Shown here piece after piece: positions 31,207 through 43,146 of a stretch of 44,718 nt of DNA (positions are counted from its first letter, which is position 1; each line of letters opens with the position of its first letter). Position numbers and translations under genes: made by a program. The notes below the pieces were generated by a model. It was not told where the DNA came from and searched no databases. It was given only the letters and a program-made list of their open reading frames with translations. This DNA comes from Bugula neritina (taxonomy: Eukaryota > Bryozoa > Gymnolaemata > Cheilostomatida > Bugulidae): contig CAXIUT010000279.1 of the NCBI GenBank assembly GCA_964035545.1, forward strand, positions 1 to 44,718. Reading direction: 5' to 3'.

Positions 31207-32399
31207 ATGGAACTTTCGAACCCTCCTCCAATCAGCAAGTACTATACCTACCAGCAAAATTAAGAATGGAATGGTTTGCCTCAGTCTAGATCCCTCATAG
31301 CTACAGATCAGAGAATAGCACCAACCTATTTCTAGTCTTTTCAGTAAATAAAGAGTGGAATGCTGCCCAAGAAAACAATGAATACTAGTTGGAAGAAAAG
31401 GTTTTTCGTGTTGACTCCTGTTCGTTTGATATATTTTTCTGACTAAAATCGATAGGAGTTCAAAGGCTGTTTCAATTTAGCAAGTCTAGGAGGCTATAAA
31501 TTATCTGTAAACTCGAAATTTCCATAAATCACGTAGCTATTTAATAACTAAGGTTATCGTTGTCTATAAAGGAAAAATAGTCAATCAGAAATAAAACTTT
31601 ATTGATTCTTGAAGCTGACAATAAATTTATTTTTGAAGAATGGACTAATTCTCTTAAATCAGTGATAAGTGATCTTCAAAAGCATGGCTAGGCACTAAGT
31701 ATTTATCCCTATCTGAATCCATCAACAATAACGAATAATACTCAGAAGATAGGTAGTTCTAGTGTTAACTTTTGGAATAGGTTGACGATATCGACATCAT
31801 AGTTGATATCGTATGCATCTCATTTGGATGTTATTCTTTTGAGGAGTAATTCTTCTTTGAGTTGTGTTAATAGATTTTTTATGAGGAGTTATTATGATCA
31901 TATTGGAGTGGTTCTTAAAGATTAGTCTGAGAAGCCGTTTTTGTTAGAAGTGGTGCATGATAAAGGAGTTATTTTATCATCTCTTGAGAAATTGATGATG
32001 TCAGTTGGAGAACAGTTTTAGTAAGTTGGCTATCGTAAACTTATTGCTAAAACTGATATTCTTTAACTCTAAAAATTGGAAATCTATATCAATAATCTCA
32101 TAGGTAAAAAGTACTAGCTATCTTTATCTAAGTTATTAATAGATAACTAGGAATAAAGTGAGAATAGTAATTTATCTGATCTATCAGAATAGGTATAAAG
32201 GCCATAAAAGACATATTTTTGTTCATAGTTGGTGGCTGATATATATTTGAAATTTGGAGTTCTTTCTGGAGGAATAAGCAACAAATACTGGCCTAAAGAT
32301 TTTGAGGGACAACTTCCTCTGATCGACAACTTCAGTTTAACACCAATTATGACAGTCTAGTTGCCGAATAACGACAATAATGAGTGTGTTCAGTAGTGA
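31207..32399 (+). CDS. PH domain fused to YiiX/YaeF-like permuted papain-fold domain
   Basis: A protein of about 397 residues joining two domains. The PH domain, about residues 45-165, has KSGMLPKKTMNTSWKKRFFV, LTPVRLIYFSDENREEFKGC and ends with LLILEADNKFIFEEWTNSLK, including the C-terminal helix tryptophan. The second part resembles the YiiX/YaeF (C92) branch of the NlpC/P60-LRAT superfamily, in which the order of catalytic residues is permuted: LDVILLRSNSSLS then a His in YYDHIGVVLKDE near residue 231, EVVHDKGVILSSL, and a Cys in TYFCSELVADIYLKF near 338. Such domains are thiol peptidases, amidases or acyltransferases acting on lipids or peptides; a PH domain would place it at a phosphoinositide membrane. 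The frame needs one extra A at the A5 run 31573-31577, giving exactly 398 codons. Confidence 0.85.
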
Positions 32400-32428
32400 T
32401 GGTTTTTAATGATAATATATATTAATGA

Positions 32429-32797
32429 TCAGAAAAGAGAAGCACTCCTTCTTTTACATTAAGGCAATCTTGAAACAACAGTCAGAAAAGTATTTCTGCG
32501 ACGAGTCGATGGAGTACTATTGGTGCTGATGACTGATCTTTTCTATTTGACGCTTTATTATTTATTTGAACTTTGGAAGGTCGATTGATTGAAAGGTTTT
32601 TCTGGGTTGTAGGGGTGGTATTTATTTGATGCTGTTTTTGATTCGAAGGGTTTGAAGAGATATTCTTGATCAATGTTGGAGATTTGTTGGCTGAGTTGGT
32701 GTTTGACTTGTGTGATTTGTTGGTGGTGGTTGATGGGGTAGGTAGTTTGCGGGTAATCCATGATTCTTCGGTTGAATCTGATGGTTTGAGTGGTCAT
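32429..32797 (-). CDS. Hypothetical basic Gln/Ser-rich protein, 122 aa
   Basis: A continuous frame from ATG 32797 (an earlier in-frame ATG at 32851 would add 18 residues) to TGA 32429-32431. The protein begins MTTQTIRFNRRIMDYPQTTY, has a Gln/His-rich centre (HHQQITQVKHQLSQQISNID) and a Ser/Arg-rich basic tail (TPSTRRRNTFLTVVSRLPE). There is no membrane segment. The RRRNTF and KRRSAS sites look like basophilic-kinase phosphorylation motifs. The family is unknown. It converges on the PH/YiiX gene with 29 bp between stop codons. Confidence 0.65.
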
Positions 32798-32935
32798 ATT
32801 GGAAAGGTAATTATTTTTATTATAGTAACTCACTTTTAAATAAAAGGTCATTTATTTTAATACCTGATAACGCTATTTAAATATATAAATAAATAAATGA
32901 TATTTATTGATAAGATAAATGTTTGATCATATGCA

Positions 32936-35900
32936 TCATTCTGAAATAGATTGTTCTTTAACTTTCTATACTTCTCTTTCACTCTTTTATTTCTACACCT
33001 AAACTTATGCTTCTTTTTCTTTCTACATAGTCTTCTAGGTAACTTTTTCCATCTAATAAAATTTCTATTGTTTGGCTGCTGGAGCAGGAGCTTTGTAGCT
33101 TGATGGCTCTTTATTTGTCTTCACATTCATTTGCACTCTTTTCTACATATCGTTCAAGTTCTGTTTTCTTCTGCGAATGCAGCATACTATGACAATTATA
33201 CCAATGATAACTAAATAAAATGAAAAGTACGAACTACTACGATGGGAATAACAATAGCTACAATAAGAGTTGTATTGCTATCGTCATCACTACTGCTACT
33301 ATTATCTCCGCTTGAACCGTCAGGATTGGTTACTGAATTAGATGATACTGTGATGCCGGCAATACTAAGATCTTTGAAGTAGTTTTGGGTGTTTGTTTGA
33401 ATGGTATTTGTATTGGCTCCTGAAGGAACAACTACTCCTGATGTTAGAATAACTGAGTTATAGACAATGGATGATACTATAATATTGATTCTTGGGACAC
33501 CAACTGCTGTGGCTAGACCACTAATGATACCTTCATACTAATTGTTGAAAAGAGTGTAGTCGTTATTAGTAATAGTAAATGTTATAGTGGCAGTGACAGA
33601 GACAGTATTGACGCAATTGCTACCAGTCAAGTTGAATCCACTTACACAGCTAAGACAAGTAGTTGGAGTGTCAACACAAGTTGCACAAGGTGAAGTACAG
33701 GCTATGCAGGTAACTGCTTGATTGCTGACTTAGGTATCTTGGTTGGTGCTACCTAATGCACTGGTTGAATGAGTGGCTGTTTGTTCTTCAACAAATCCTG
33801 AGGCGCATCTGAAACAAATAGTGGTGCTTGAACATTATAGGCAGCTTGAAGGGCATGAGGTGCAGGTTGATCCATTGAGGAAGCTTCCAGAGTAGCAGCT
33901 GAGACATTGGTTTCCGTTATTTGGGTTGCATCTAGCACAGTTGGAATTACATTAAGAGCAGCTAGCAAAGTTTTGATTGAGTCTCATGGAATATCCAAAA
34001 GGACAGTTTTGGCAGTTGCCAACTGATGAGCAATTGAGTTCAGGTTAGCAGTTGGTCAAAACACCAGTATTGTAAGTATATCCAATGATACAGCTGGTAC
34101 ATTCTGAAGGATTATTTTCCATGCAGGTGGCACAAGGAGAAACACATTCCAGCATGCAAGTGAGGTTAGAACTGATGATATATCCATCTCTGCAGGCAAG
34201 GCAGGCGATATCAGTGCAACTAACACAGTTAGCTTGAGTGCATTGGACGCAAGTTTGTTCAGTTTGATCATAGTAGTATCCAGGAAGACAGTTGATGCAG
34301 GCTCCAAAGTCAGTGTTGCTGCATTGAGAGCATCCTCGAGGACAGGTAATGCAAGCTCCATTAAACATCATGCTTCCTGGAGCACAAATGGCGCAATAGT
34401 AGCTACTATTGGCTGATTGGATGCAAGATGAGCAGAGTTGTCCGCAACTTTAAACTGTAGAAACATCATTGCAGTTGCCATTATTGAGTTGGACTTTATT
34501 TGCTGAGCAGGCAGTGCATGTGTTGGGTGTAGATTGTTGACAAGTCCAGCATTAAGAGCTGCATTCTACACAGGTATCATCAGAGAGGAAAGCTCCTGAG
34601 AAGCAAGAAGTACAGCTTGTGAGATTGGTTGCTTGGCAAGTTTTGCAGTTGGATAGACAAGGAATACAGTGAGCCAAGATGTTGCTTGTGGCTGAGACCA
34701 GACTATAGCCAGGAAGGCAAACAGAGCAAGATCCAGTGTTTGATGGTGAACATACTAAGCATCCTTGATCACATACACCCAATCTAGTAGCATTACCATC
34801 GTTAATGAGTTGTTGTCCGACTTCACTTTTGATTCCAGTGCAGTTAGTGCTTGAAGTGCAGTTGGTGCACCATGAAGGGCAAACTGTACAGACACTATCA
34901 ACTGAGAGATAGAATCCATAGACACAAGAAGAGCAGATAGAGGAGTTGGTTGGGAAACAGGTCAAACATTGAGGAGCACCAAGACAAATCTAACATTCAT
35001 TGGTAGTGATGTTGACGTAGTAGCTTGACTTGCAAACACTGCAGGCTGCTGGGTCATCGTTAGAACAGCTTTGACAATTAACTGAAGAGCAAGATGAGAC
35101 ACAAGTACCGTTAGTAAGGGTAAATCCTGCCATGCAGGAGGTGCAGACTTGAGTTGTTGGGTAGTTGCAAGCCAAACAGAAAGGATCTTGGCAGGAATAA
35201 CAGTTTCCTGAGACGGCTACTAGATTGAAGGGAGCAACGCAAGTTAAGCAATCTCCATTAACGTTGCATGAAAGGCATGGAGAGTGGCAGTTGACACATT
35301 GTCCTGCACTGTTGACTGAATATCCACTGACACAGGTGCTGCAATTATTAGATGATCCACAGACGAGACAGTTAGTTACACTGCATTCTAGACAGGTTCC
35401 ATTTGATTGGAGGATATATCCTGTACTGCACATGCCACAGAAGTTATTTTGTGAGCAGGACATGCAGTTGGTGAGTAGGGTAAGGTTACAAGTGATGCAG
35501 GAGCCTCCATTGGTGGCAGGAGAAAGTCCATTGTTGCAACTGTTGCAGTAGTTGAAAGATGTGCAGAAGGAACAATATCCAATTGAACAGAATTCATGGC
35601 ATCCAGTGTTATTGAGAACAACCCATCCTTCTTTGCATTGAGAACAGACTAAGGTCTAGTTATTGCAGATGATGCAGTCAGTAATACCACAATTGGCAAG
35701 ACAGATACCTGAGTCGCTAGTATTGAGATAGAGATTGAAGGTGAAGTTGACTCCTTATGCACAACCACAGGTGGTATTGCTTTCTTGTGCAACTGATCCA
35801 GCTGGGCAAGAGCAAGCTCCATTGCTGAGAATAAAGGTTGTATTGCAACTGCTACAGGTGTTTTATCCTGAACATTCGAGACAGTTGGCGACATTGCAAG

Positions 35901-38751
35901 TATAGCAGACGTTATTGAGTCCATCAAGGGTGAAACCATTTCCACAGGCAACACAGATACCTGTGAAATTATTGCATGATGCACAGTTGCTGGGACATTC
36001 TCTGGCACAAAGACCATCTACTTCTTGATAGCCTGTTTTGCATTCTTGGCATAAACCTTGTGAATTGCAGGTTTGGCAGTCAGCAATAGAACATAGAAGG
36101 CAGCTTGTTCCGTTGATAAGTTGGAAAGATTCACTGCAGGCGGCGCAGACATTACTTACTTGACAGGTCAGGCAGTTGGAAATAGAACAAGAAACACAGG
36201 TTGCGTTGAAGAGAGTAAAGTTACTCAAACAATCCTAGCAGATGTCATTGGAAGAACAATCTGAGCAGTTAGCTACAGCACAAGAGAGTGGTTCGCAGCT
36301 GTTGTCTTCTGTTAAGTTGTAAGTTGCTTCACACTATCCGCAGACGTTGTCTTAGAGACATGAGATACAATTGCTTAGTGTGCAAGAGATGCAGGTGTTG
36401 TTAGAGAGTTGGAATCCTCCGAGGCAAGAAAGACATTAGTCGTTAGTATTGCAGGATCCACAGTTAGAGAGATTGCATGCTGCGCAAGAACCATTAATAT
36501 CAACAAAAGATTCTTTGCAAAGAGTACAGAAGCTGGCATTGTTGGCGCATCCTCCAGCCATGCAGTTTGCATCAACACAGGTGAAGGTACAGGTGTTGTT
36601 GATAAGAGTTCCATTGGAATCGCAGGTAATGCAGATGTTAATATCTGAGCACTGAGTACAACCGGAGATATTGCATCTGATGCAGATGTTTTAGGTTGAG
36701 TTGAGGGTGAAATCGGTGATGCAGGAGGTACAGAGGTTTGATGTAGAACAGTTGGCGCAGCTTGAAACGTTGCAACTAATACATGAACCATCAGTAGTGA
36801 CAGAGTAGCCATTTGCGCAAGTACTGCAGAAATCAGTTGCACTACAAACGGTGCAGTTAGTAACTCCGCAAATGACACAAGTATTATTGAATGGAGTTAG
36901 TTCCAATAGGCAAGCGGTACAAGTTGCAGTTCCATTGACGAGATCACAAGTAGTACAGTTACCAAAGTTACATTAAGTTGTAGTACATTGCCCGGTAGAG
37001 TTATCAACTGTATAGAGGGAATTGATGCAGGTTAAGCAGGTAACACCTGTAGGTTAACAGAACTTACAGTTAAGATCTTGACAAATAACACATTTTCCAT
37101 CAGTAGGACTAATACTATAAGAAGTATTGAGACATTATGAACAATTATTGTTGCTTTGACAGACTAAACAGTTGGTATCAGAACAGAGGTAGCATGATCC
37201 ACCGAAAAGAGTTACTGGAACAGTTACGTTACCATCTGGAGCAGTAGTATTGCATACAGCACAGATATCTGCTTAACTGCATCCTTGGCAAAGAGTTATA
37301 TTGCAACTAAGTGTGCAGATACCACTTGTGAGGATGTATCCTGTATCACAGGCACTGCAGAAGTTATCTGATGAACAGTTAGTACAGTTGGTGAGATTAC
37401 AGAGGAAACATTGGTTGGAAGAGAGCACGTAATCTGTCACACATTGGGAGCAAGTATTATTTTGACTGCAGATTTTACAGCTGGGAATAGTGCAGAGGAT
37501 GCACTGTCCGATTTCTGAGGGAAGGAAACTTGAGTTCGAGCAAGTTGAACATACTTTGTTTGATGAACATTCTAGACAGTCAGCTTAACAGTAGAGGCAA
37601 GATCCATTGTTGATGAAGAAAGTGGTGACATCACTGCAATTTCCGCAAACTCCAGTAGAAACGCAGGATAAGCAGTTGGAAATACCACAGAAAAAGCATA
37701 ATCCGGTAGAGTTATTGAAGGTGTAGTCAGTTTTACAACCAGTACATACTGCTATATTGCCATCACAAGTGCCACAATTATTGACTGTGCATTGACTGCA
37801 GGCTCCATTGACTAGTCCGAAACCTGAGGCGCATGAGGTACAGACTCCAACTGTATCACAAAAAGCACAATTAGCAACATTACAACTGGTACATCCTGAA
37901 CCTGAAATTTTAAATCCTTCTCCACAGACAGCACACTCATTAGCTGAGTTGCATCTTTCACAGTTGGCGACTGAGCAGGCGTCGCAACTAGTAGATCCGG
38001 CCACGTTTAAGGAGAAATTAGATTAGCAGGCAGTACAAGTGTCAGCTGAGGTTGAGCAACTGATGCAGTGTTCGATGTTGCAACTCAAGCATTGAGCTAA
38101 GTTGGTGGAAAGGGTGTGACCTTAGTTGCAGACTTGGCAAATATTGTTGAACTCACAAAGAGCGCATTGATCGATTGAACAAGCAACACAAGTTCCTGTA
38201 TTGCTGACTGAAAAACCTTAATTACATGTTCCACAGAAGTTCTATGAGCTGCATGCAGAACATTCGGCAACAGAGCATAAGAGGCATATACTTCCATCTG
38301 GTGAGGGATTGTAGGAAGTGGTGCATGTTGTGCAAACGTTGTCACTATTACATTGGACACATCTATCCATGAGACAAGTGTTGCACTTACCAACGAAGGC
38401 AGTGAAACCAGTCACACAGGTTTGGCAGTTGTCTACTGCGTTACAGAGAGCACAGTTGCTGACGTTACATTGGATGCAGGCTCTGGTATTGAAGGAGAGA
38501 GAAAAGCCAGTTTAGCAGGAGGAGCAGAGACCGGCAGATGGACAGAAGAGACATTGATCGATGTTACAGTCTGTGCAATTTGTGCTATCTATGTTGAGTT
38601 TATAGCCTGAGGCGCATGAAGCGCAAGTTGTTGCCGAACTGCAGACATCACAGAAAGGGATGGGACCTTGGCAAACTTGTCCGGAGGCGAGAGTGGCTAA
38701 AGCGATAAGAGCGAGGAAGAGGAGAATTGCTGAATGTGGCTTGTGAACCAT
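32936..38751 (-). CDS. Giant cysteine-rich type I membrane protein (furin-like repeats)
   Basis: A 1931-residue surface protein. ATG 38751 begins a signal peptide (MVHKPHSAILLFLALIALAT, cleaved after about residue 24). The ectodomain, about 1700 residues, is a tandem array of cysteine-rich modules of the growth-factor-receptor/furin-like type: CxxC ... CxxC ... C..G(F/Y) ... C spaced roughly every 20-50 residues, for example NCLVCGSSNNCSTCVSGYSV and TSCMAGFTLTNGTC. A Ser/Asp-rich stalk precedes a transmembrane helix near residue 1830-1850 (TLIVAIVIPIVVVLIIGIIV), interrupted in the gene by a 20-nt intron at 33211-33230. The 80-residue cytoplasmic tail is basic and then strongly Glu/Lys-rich. 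Intron removal gives exactly 1932 codons. Similar ciliate proteins are cortical or oral surface receptors or adhesins; no kinase domain is attached. Confidence 0.93.
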
Positions 38752-39115
38752 CTCAGAATCAATTACCTTAAATATTATCCACATATCTGAATTAGTTGAT
38801 TTATCACCTTTATTTCTCCTTTAAATAGAAATAAAATAATATCATTCAAAACCATCATAGGAACATCGCTACCTGTCCTTTAATTTAGATCTGGATTTGT
38901 AACTCTTTATCATATTTATTAAAACATTTTTGCTTATGACTTGATATTTATCAACTCAAAAGTTATAAAATAAGAAGAGAAGCAAAAACTTCTGCTTTTT
39001 TTTGTTTGCTTTATGATTCGTTTTTATTTATTTATTTATTTATCTAGAGATTTTTGTTGATATTTTGATTAGATGATCAGTTAAATCTGATTAGATAATC
39101 ATAATTATATCATGA
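38752..39115. other. Intergenic spacer with ATTT tract
   Basis: 364 bp between the start of the cysteine-rich gene and the stop of YJU2, both on the minus strand. It must carry the promoter of the cysteine-rich gene. It contains a short TTTA tandem repeat at about 39024-39043 and otherwise AT-rich sequence; no coding frame was seen. Confidence 0.6.
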
Positions 39116-40003
39116 TCATACTTTTTGTTCTATTTCTTTGAGAGGTTTAACTGGTTTTATTATTTTCTTTTTCATGTTGGCAAGTACACTCTTTACTTTT
39201 ATCTTTTTCTAGCTGTCCACTGATATAGAATTCTTCTTTGATTACTTATCTTCTGATAAAACCAACTTTTATTCTTATTTCTTATTCTTCTATTATTTTA
39301 TCACATTATCCTACTCTTCGTCATCTTCTTCTTTATCTTCATTATTTATTTATGGTTTTATCAATATTTATGATTCCTTTTAGGCTTTTGCTTGTTCTTT
39401 GAGGTATTGAAATCTTTTTTAAATGTCTGCTTATTCTTCTTAATCGAGTTAGTCTTCTTTTTATTCTTAATAGATCATATTTTTGAGGAGGTCTTCTGGG
39501 TCGATAATTGCCTGTCTTCTGTTTTGATTTTTTATGTCTTCAAGAGCTTCCATCAACTCCATCTATCTTTTAGAATCATATGATTTGTTTTAGAGGTACT
39601 GCATTGAGTCTTATTATTTTTAGTTGGCTTTGATTCTTTTAAGATATTTTTCTGCTTGTATTCCATCTTTGAAGACTTCATAGTTTCTTGTCCCTCCTGT
39701 TTATACAAGATAATCGTGATTTTTTGGATCAGTTTTGAAGGTAATTTATCCATAGCAAATAGTACATTTGAAGTAAAATCTGAAAACTTTTATTCCTAAA
39801 TAGGTTTATTCATTGCAAATCTCCATTCTCATGTTGAATTTGGTACCCATATACAAGTAGTTACCACAAGTATTACATCTTAGACTGCAAGGCAACATGT
39901 TGCGTACCATCATTAGCTTGTCTTTGCCTCTACCACGCTTTTAAATGCGCTAGTGATCAAAGTTTTTAGGGAAATATTTGATTAGAACTTTTCTTTATGC
40001 CAT
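39116..40003 (-). CDS. YJU2: Splicing factor YJU2/CCDC94 (Cwc16 family)
   Basis: A 295-residue protein in one clean frame, matching YJU2 (Cwc16/CCDC94), a step-one spliceosome factor needed for branching. MAERKVLIKYFPKNFDHERI, then VRNMLPCSLRCNTCGNYLYM and GTKFNMRMEICNEETYLGIK, VFRFYFKCTICYGEITFKTD and the GGTRNYEVF segment reproduce the family core, including the two CxxC zinc pairs (CNTC, CTIC). The middle has the DSMQYLENKSYDSKREMELM helix typical of the family. The C-terminal 130 residues are Lys/Glu-rich. Codon 3 is TAA, at the position of the conserved Glu in MxERKV. With tiny introns in nearly half the genes here, a working branching factor is expected; whether it is adapted to 20-nt introns is open. 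Confidence 0.95.
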
Positions 40004-40125
40004 ATTTATTATTATAACTCTTATAATTCTTATAATTAAAGTTTTTGCTTGGTATATTTTAGATAATGATGATGGACCAATATTAGGACTGGACATTGAT
40101 TTTGAGTAGTTGATTTGATGGAATA

Positions 40126-41621
40126 ATGGAAGTTTAGGCGTTTGAGATAATAAAATTAAAAAATATAACTTCGGATGTCATCGAAGGGAGCCATAACTAT
40201 TACTCAGGAGGAACTTATCAGGATGAAAATGAAAGCCAATGTTATTTCTAATCGTATGCATACATCTATCCAGTCGATGCTGAAGATAATCTTCAAGCCT
40301 ATCAACATCAAGAAAGCCAAAAAAGAACTGATAACTGGGGTGATAACCCTAAATACCTCAAAAAAAGAAAAGAAGAAGAGAGGTTTAAAAAGTTCTAGAA
40401 AGAAGAGTTAGAACGCAGACGAATCGATGAGGAATAAAAAATATTCCAGCTCAAAAAAAAGAGTAAGAGTTGGCTATTGCAAATGCCAAGCTCTTTCAAG
40501 ATACTAAATAGGTGAGAGGTCTCAACAGTAAACTTCTCTACTCGGATACTCTTCAAGGTAGGGAGCAACAGAAAGAGATCAAAGGGTATCTTTTAGATAT
40601 CGAAAAGAAGAGATAGCAGTTCTATCATGAAGAGACAATTGTACTTTATCGTTTATATAGAATCAAATTAGAAAGGGAGAAGAGTAATAGAGAAGAATCA
40701 AGGAAGAGGAGAAAAATAAATTGAAGAAGTTCTAAAAGGATTTAAAAAAGCAACATAAAAAGGTGGTTAAGGAGTATGTTAATAAGTATAAGGAAGAGAT
40801 GGAAGAAGGAAAATTGCTTAAACTTAAAGCTGAAGCTCACATTCGAGCTGAAGAGGAAAAAGAAAGATAACGTAGATCGAAAAATATGCAAAATCAGAGA
40901 GATATTCAAGTGATTAATGCTCATAATAAAGAACTTAAAGCTAATGAAGCTCAGAAAGAGAGATAAGAAGAACTCAGAATATAATAATTCAGAAAGAAAA
41001 AATGTATTTATTTGATAATTTAGAAATAAAGGAAGATATGACTAAGAAAAGACAACAGGATCTCATTAATTAGAAAATCCGACAAAGATAATAGCTCTAT
41101 AAGCAACAGGCTTTCAAGTTGAGTCAAGTTAAGAACACATAAATCGAAAGACTTAATTATCAAATTGAAGAACTGTAGAAAAAGCAGGCTGAGATAGAAA
41201 GAAAGAAAGCCTAAGACAAGAAAATTCTCAAGAAACAGTATGAAGAATCTTTGCAATAACAGGTGGAAAAGAAGAAAAGATAAAAGAGCAATAAGCTCAA
41301 GAAAATAAAAAGTTCAAAGAAACTTGGAAAAATACTTTAAACAACTTGAAATAGAAAGAAACTGAAGATTAAAAGTTCAGAAAGCATCTTTACCAGAAGA
41401 ATCAAGAAGATTTGAAGCGACAGGTGGACGAAAAGCAGATGCGTAGAGAGTAGAAGCTGCGACTGTAGTTGCAGGCAGACTAGGAATCAAAGGCAGCGGT
41501 TGAGAACAAAGACAAGCAATTTAAGAGTTACGCTTAGAAATGTTTGAAGGAGTGGTAGTCAAATGGCAAGAACTTGTATCCAATTATAAAGGAGTTGACA
41601 GCAACAATGAAATCAAGTTGA
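40126..41621 (+). CDS. TPH-domain ciliary coiled-coil protein, CFAP210-like
   Basis: A highly charged helical protein of about 497 residues of the trichohyalin-plectin-homology class found in axonemal microtubule inner proteins. ATG 40126 opens a 60-residue head (SHNYYSGGTYQDENESQCYF), followed by KRKEEERFKKFEKEELERRR and the diagnostic stretch LAIANAKLFQDTKEVRGLNS, KLLYSDTLQGREQQKEIKGY, which closely resembles the CFAP210/CCDC173 pattern AIENAK ... D.V...HS.LL....L.ER..Q...K. The rest is nearly continuous coiled coil to KLRLELQADEESKAAVENKD and a TGA at 41619-41621. Frame corrections are needed at A-runs, for example 40453-40460. A CFAP45- or CFAP53-type relative is the alternative. The inferred place is inside ciliary doublets. 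Confidence 0.8.
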
Positions 41622-41672
41622 TATGATCATTATTTTAACTTGAATAGATTATTGAAGTATTATGGTATTGAA

Positions 41673-43015
41673 TCAAGTGAAACGGACTGTAACATGTTTT
41701 TTAAGAATTGGTTGGGACGGTTGATGGAAAGGTTGATGGGTGGTTTATCTTGTTGTTGCTGCTGTGAAGGTGTTTGCTCTGCAAAATTTAATACTAGTCG
41801 TACTGGTTGGTTTTATTGATTTTGGTTGTTTGACTGTGTTTAGTAAAAAGTTGTTAAGTTTTTAATCCATTGCTATTCCTTTTGATCTATTCTAACTCTT
41901 TTTAGTGTCACTGCCAATATCTTATAGACTAGTGAGTTGTTTTATTTTTAGGTGTTTTACTTTTTATTTGTTATTTTATTAAACAAAGTTGTTGAAGCTG
42001 ACGAATCCTTTATTGACTATTTTATTTTATTGTTTATTTTAGTTATCTATTTTTTTAAGACTTTGAATCTATGTTCTTTTAGCTTGAAAAGGTGTATTGA
42101 AGACAGTTTTAACTGTTTTTATTGGTTCAGCTATAGGATAGACATTTGTATTTTTTTGTTTCAAATTTATATGATATTTATCTACTTGATATTTCAGTTG
42201 GCTGATATTGCCTCTTTCTTATGGAAGATATTTTAATGCCTTTTCTAGTATTTATCTTATTTATAGACTAATTGATAATGAGATTCTTTTTTATACAAAT
42301 CGACTATCATTTTTTAACGACTAAAAATATTTTTTAGTTTATATTCCTTAATCAAGAGGATGTCCATGAAGCATTTCATATAGAATGATACCTAAAGACC
42401 AAGCATCGCTTTTTTATGAGTAGAGAGTTCTTGAGTATGCTTCTGGAGACATATATGAGGGTGAACCGACATTGAAGGTTTTCATTACTTTTTTTGCCAT
42501 TATGATTTAGCAATATCCAAAATCAATAATTTTCAGTTGATTTTTTCCATCGAACATGATGTTTCCTGGTTTTAGATCTCTATGAATGATAGCTTAGTTG
42601 GTGAGTGCTAGACTACCTGTTAATATTTTTTGGAAGATCGCCATGACTTAATTTTAGTTGATATTTTTATGTATTTTAAGATACTATTTGAGGGTTTTTC
42701 CTTAGCATAGTTCTGTGATGATATAGCAGAATGAAGAATCTTCTATGATTTATTCTAATTTGAGTAGGTGTGGGGATTTGATGGTTTTGAGTGCAAGTTT
42801 TTAGTTATCGAGGAGGGATTTGGTTGCTTAGTCTTTGATTGTTGAAAGTTAGATACATTTGATGGCAACTGGCTGTTTGGTCAAATTGTGAGTTCCTTTG
42901 TGAGTTAATAGTTACCTTTGTAGACAGAACCTGTTGCTCCTTTCCCAAGAAGTTGTGTTGATAAGATGGAGTAGTTTCCTATGTTGCTGGGAAGTCGAGG
43001 TGATGGGGCTAGCAT
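41673..43015 (-). CDS. Serine/threonine protein kinase
   Basis: A 440-residue kinase with an intron of 20 nt at 42896-42915 (after the glycine loop); the spliced length is exactly 441 codons. Kinase domain, residues about 12-255: LGKGATGSVYKG (G-loop), QPVAIKCIEL (VAIK lysine), a helix-C Glu in LLDNEKLAL, ITELCEGKTLKEYL (hinge), AIIHRDLKPGNIMF (catalytic loop), LKIIDFGYCE (DFG), GSPSYMSPEAYSR (activation segment with SPE) and SDAWSLGIILYEMLHGHP. All catalytic residues are present. The 185-residue tail is basic and Asn/Lys/Thr-rich without a named domain and may regulate activity. It resembles the CAMK/ULK-like ciliate kinases but I cannot assign a subfamily. It converges on the TPH gene with 51 bp between stops. 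Confidence 0.94.
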
Positions 43016-43146
43016 TTTTTATTTTATTACTATGGAATATTATTTTTTGAGAATACAATTAACTAATATTATATCTAAACTATTACACTAAATATAGTTA
43101 TTTTTGAATAAGATGAAATAAGATTGAGAATTAAAATTATTGGTAG

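Noticed and set aside
33753-38610. Many overlapping frames on both strands within the cysteine-rich gene
   Set aside because: They are shadows of one continuous 1932-codon frame with signal peptide and transmembrane helix.
39024-39043. TTTA tandem repeat as a possible origin or matrix element
   Set aside because: Too short and in an AT-rich spacer where such tracts arise by chance; no supporting structure.
41622-41818. In-frame extension after the TGA of the TPH gene, ending GLSCCCCCEGVCSAKF, suggesting stop readthrough
   Set aside because: The stretch is exactly antisense to the C-terminal coding region of the kinase gene (41673 onwards), which explains its coding-like look.
41952-42236. 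Hydrophobic plus-strand frame resembling a membrane protein
   Set aside because: It mirrors the Lys/Asn/Glu-rich C-terminal part of the minus-strand kinase; antisense of AAA/GAA-rich coding always reads as Phe/Leu-rich.
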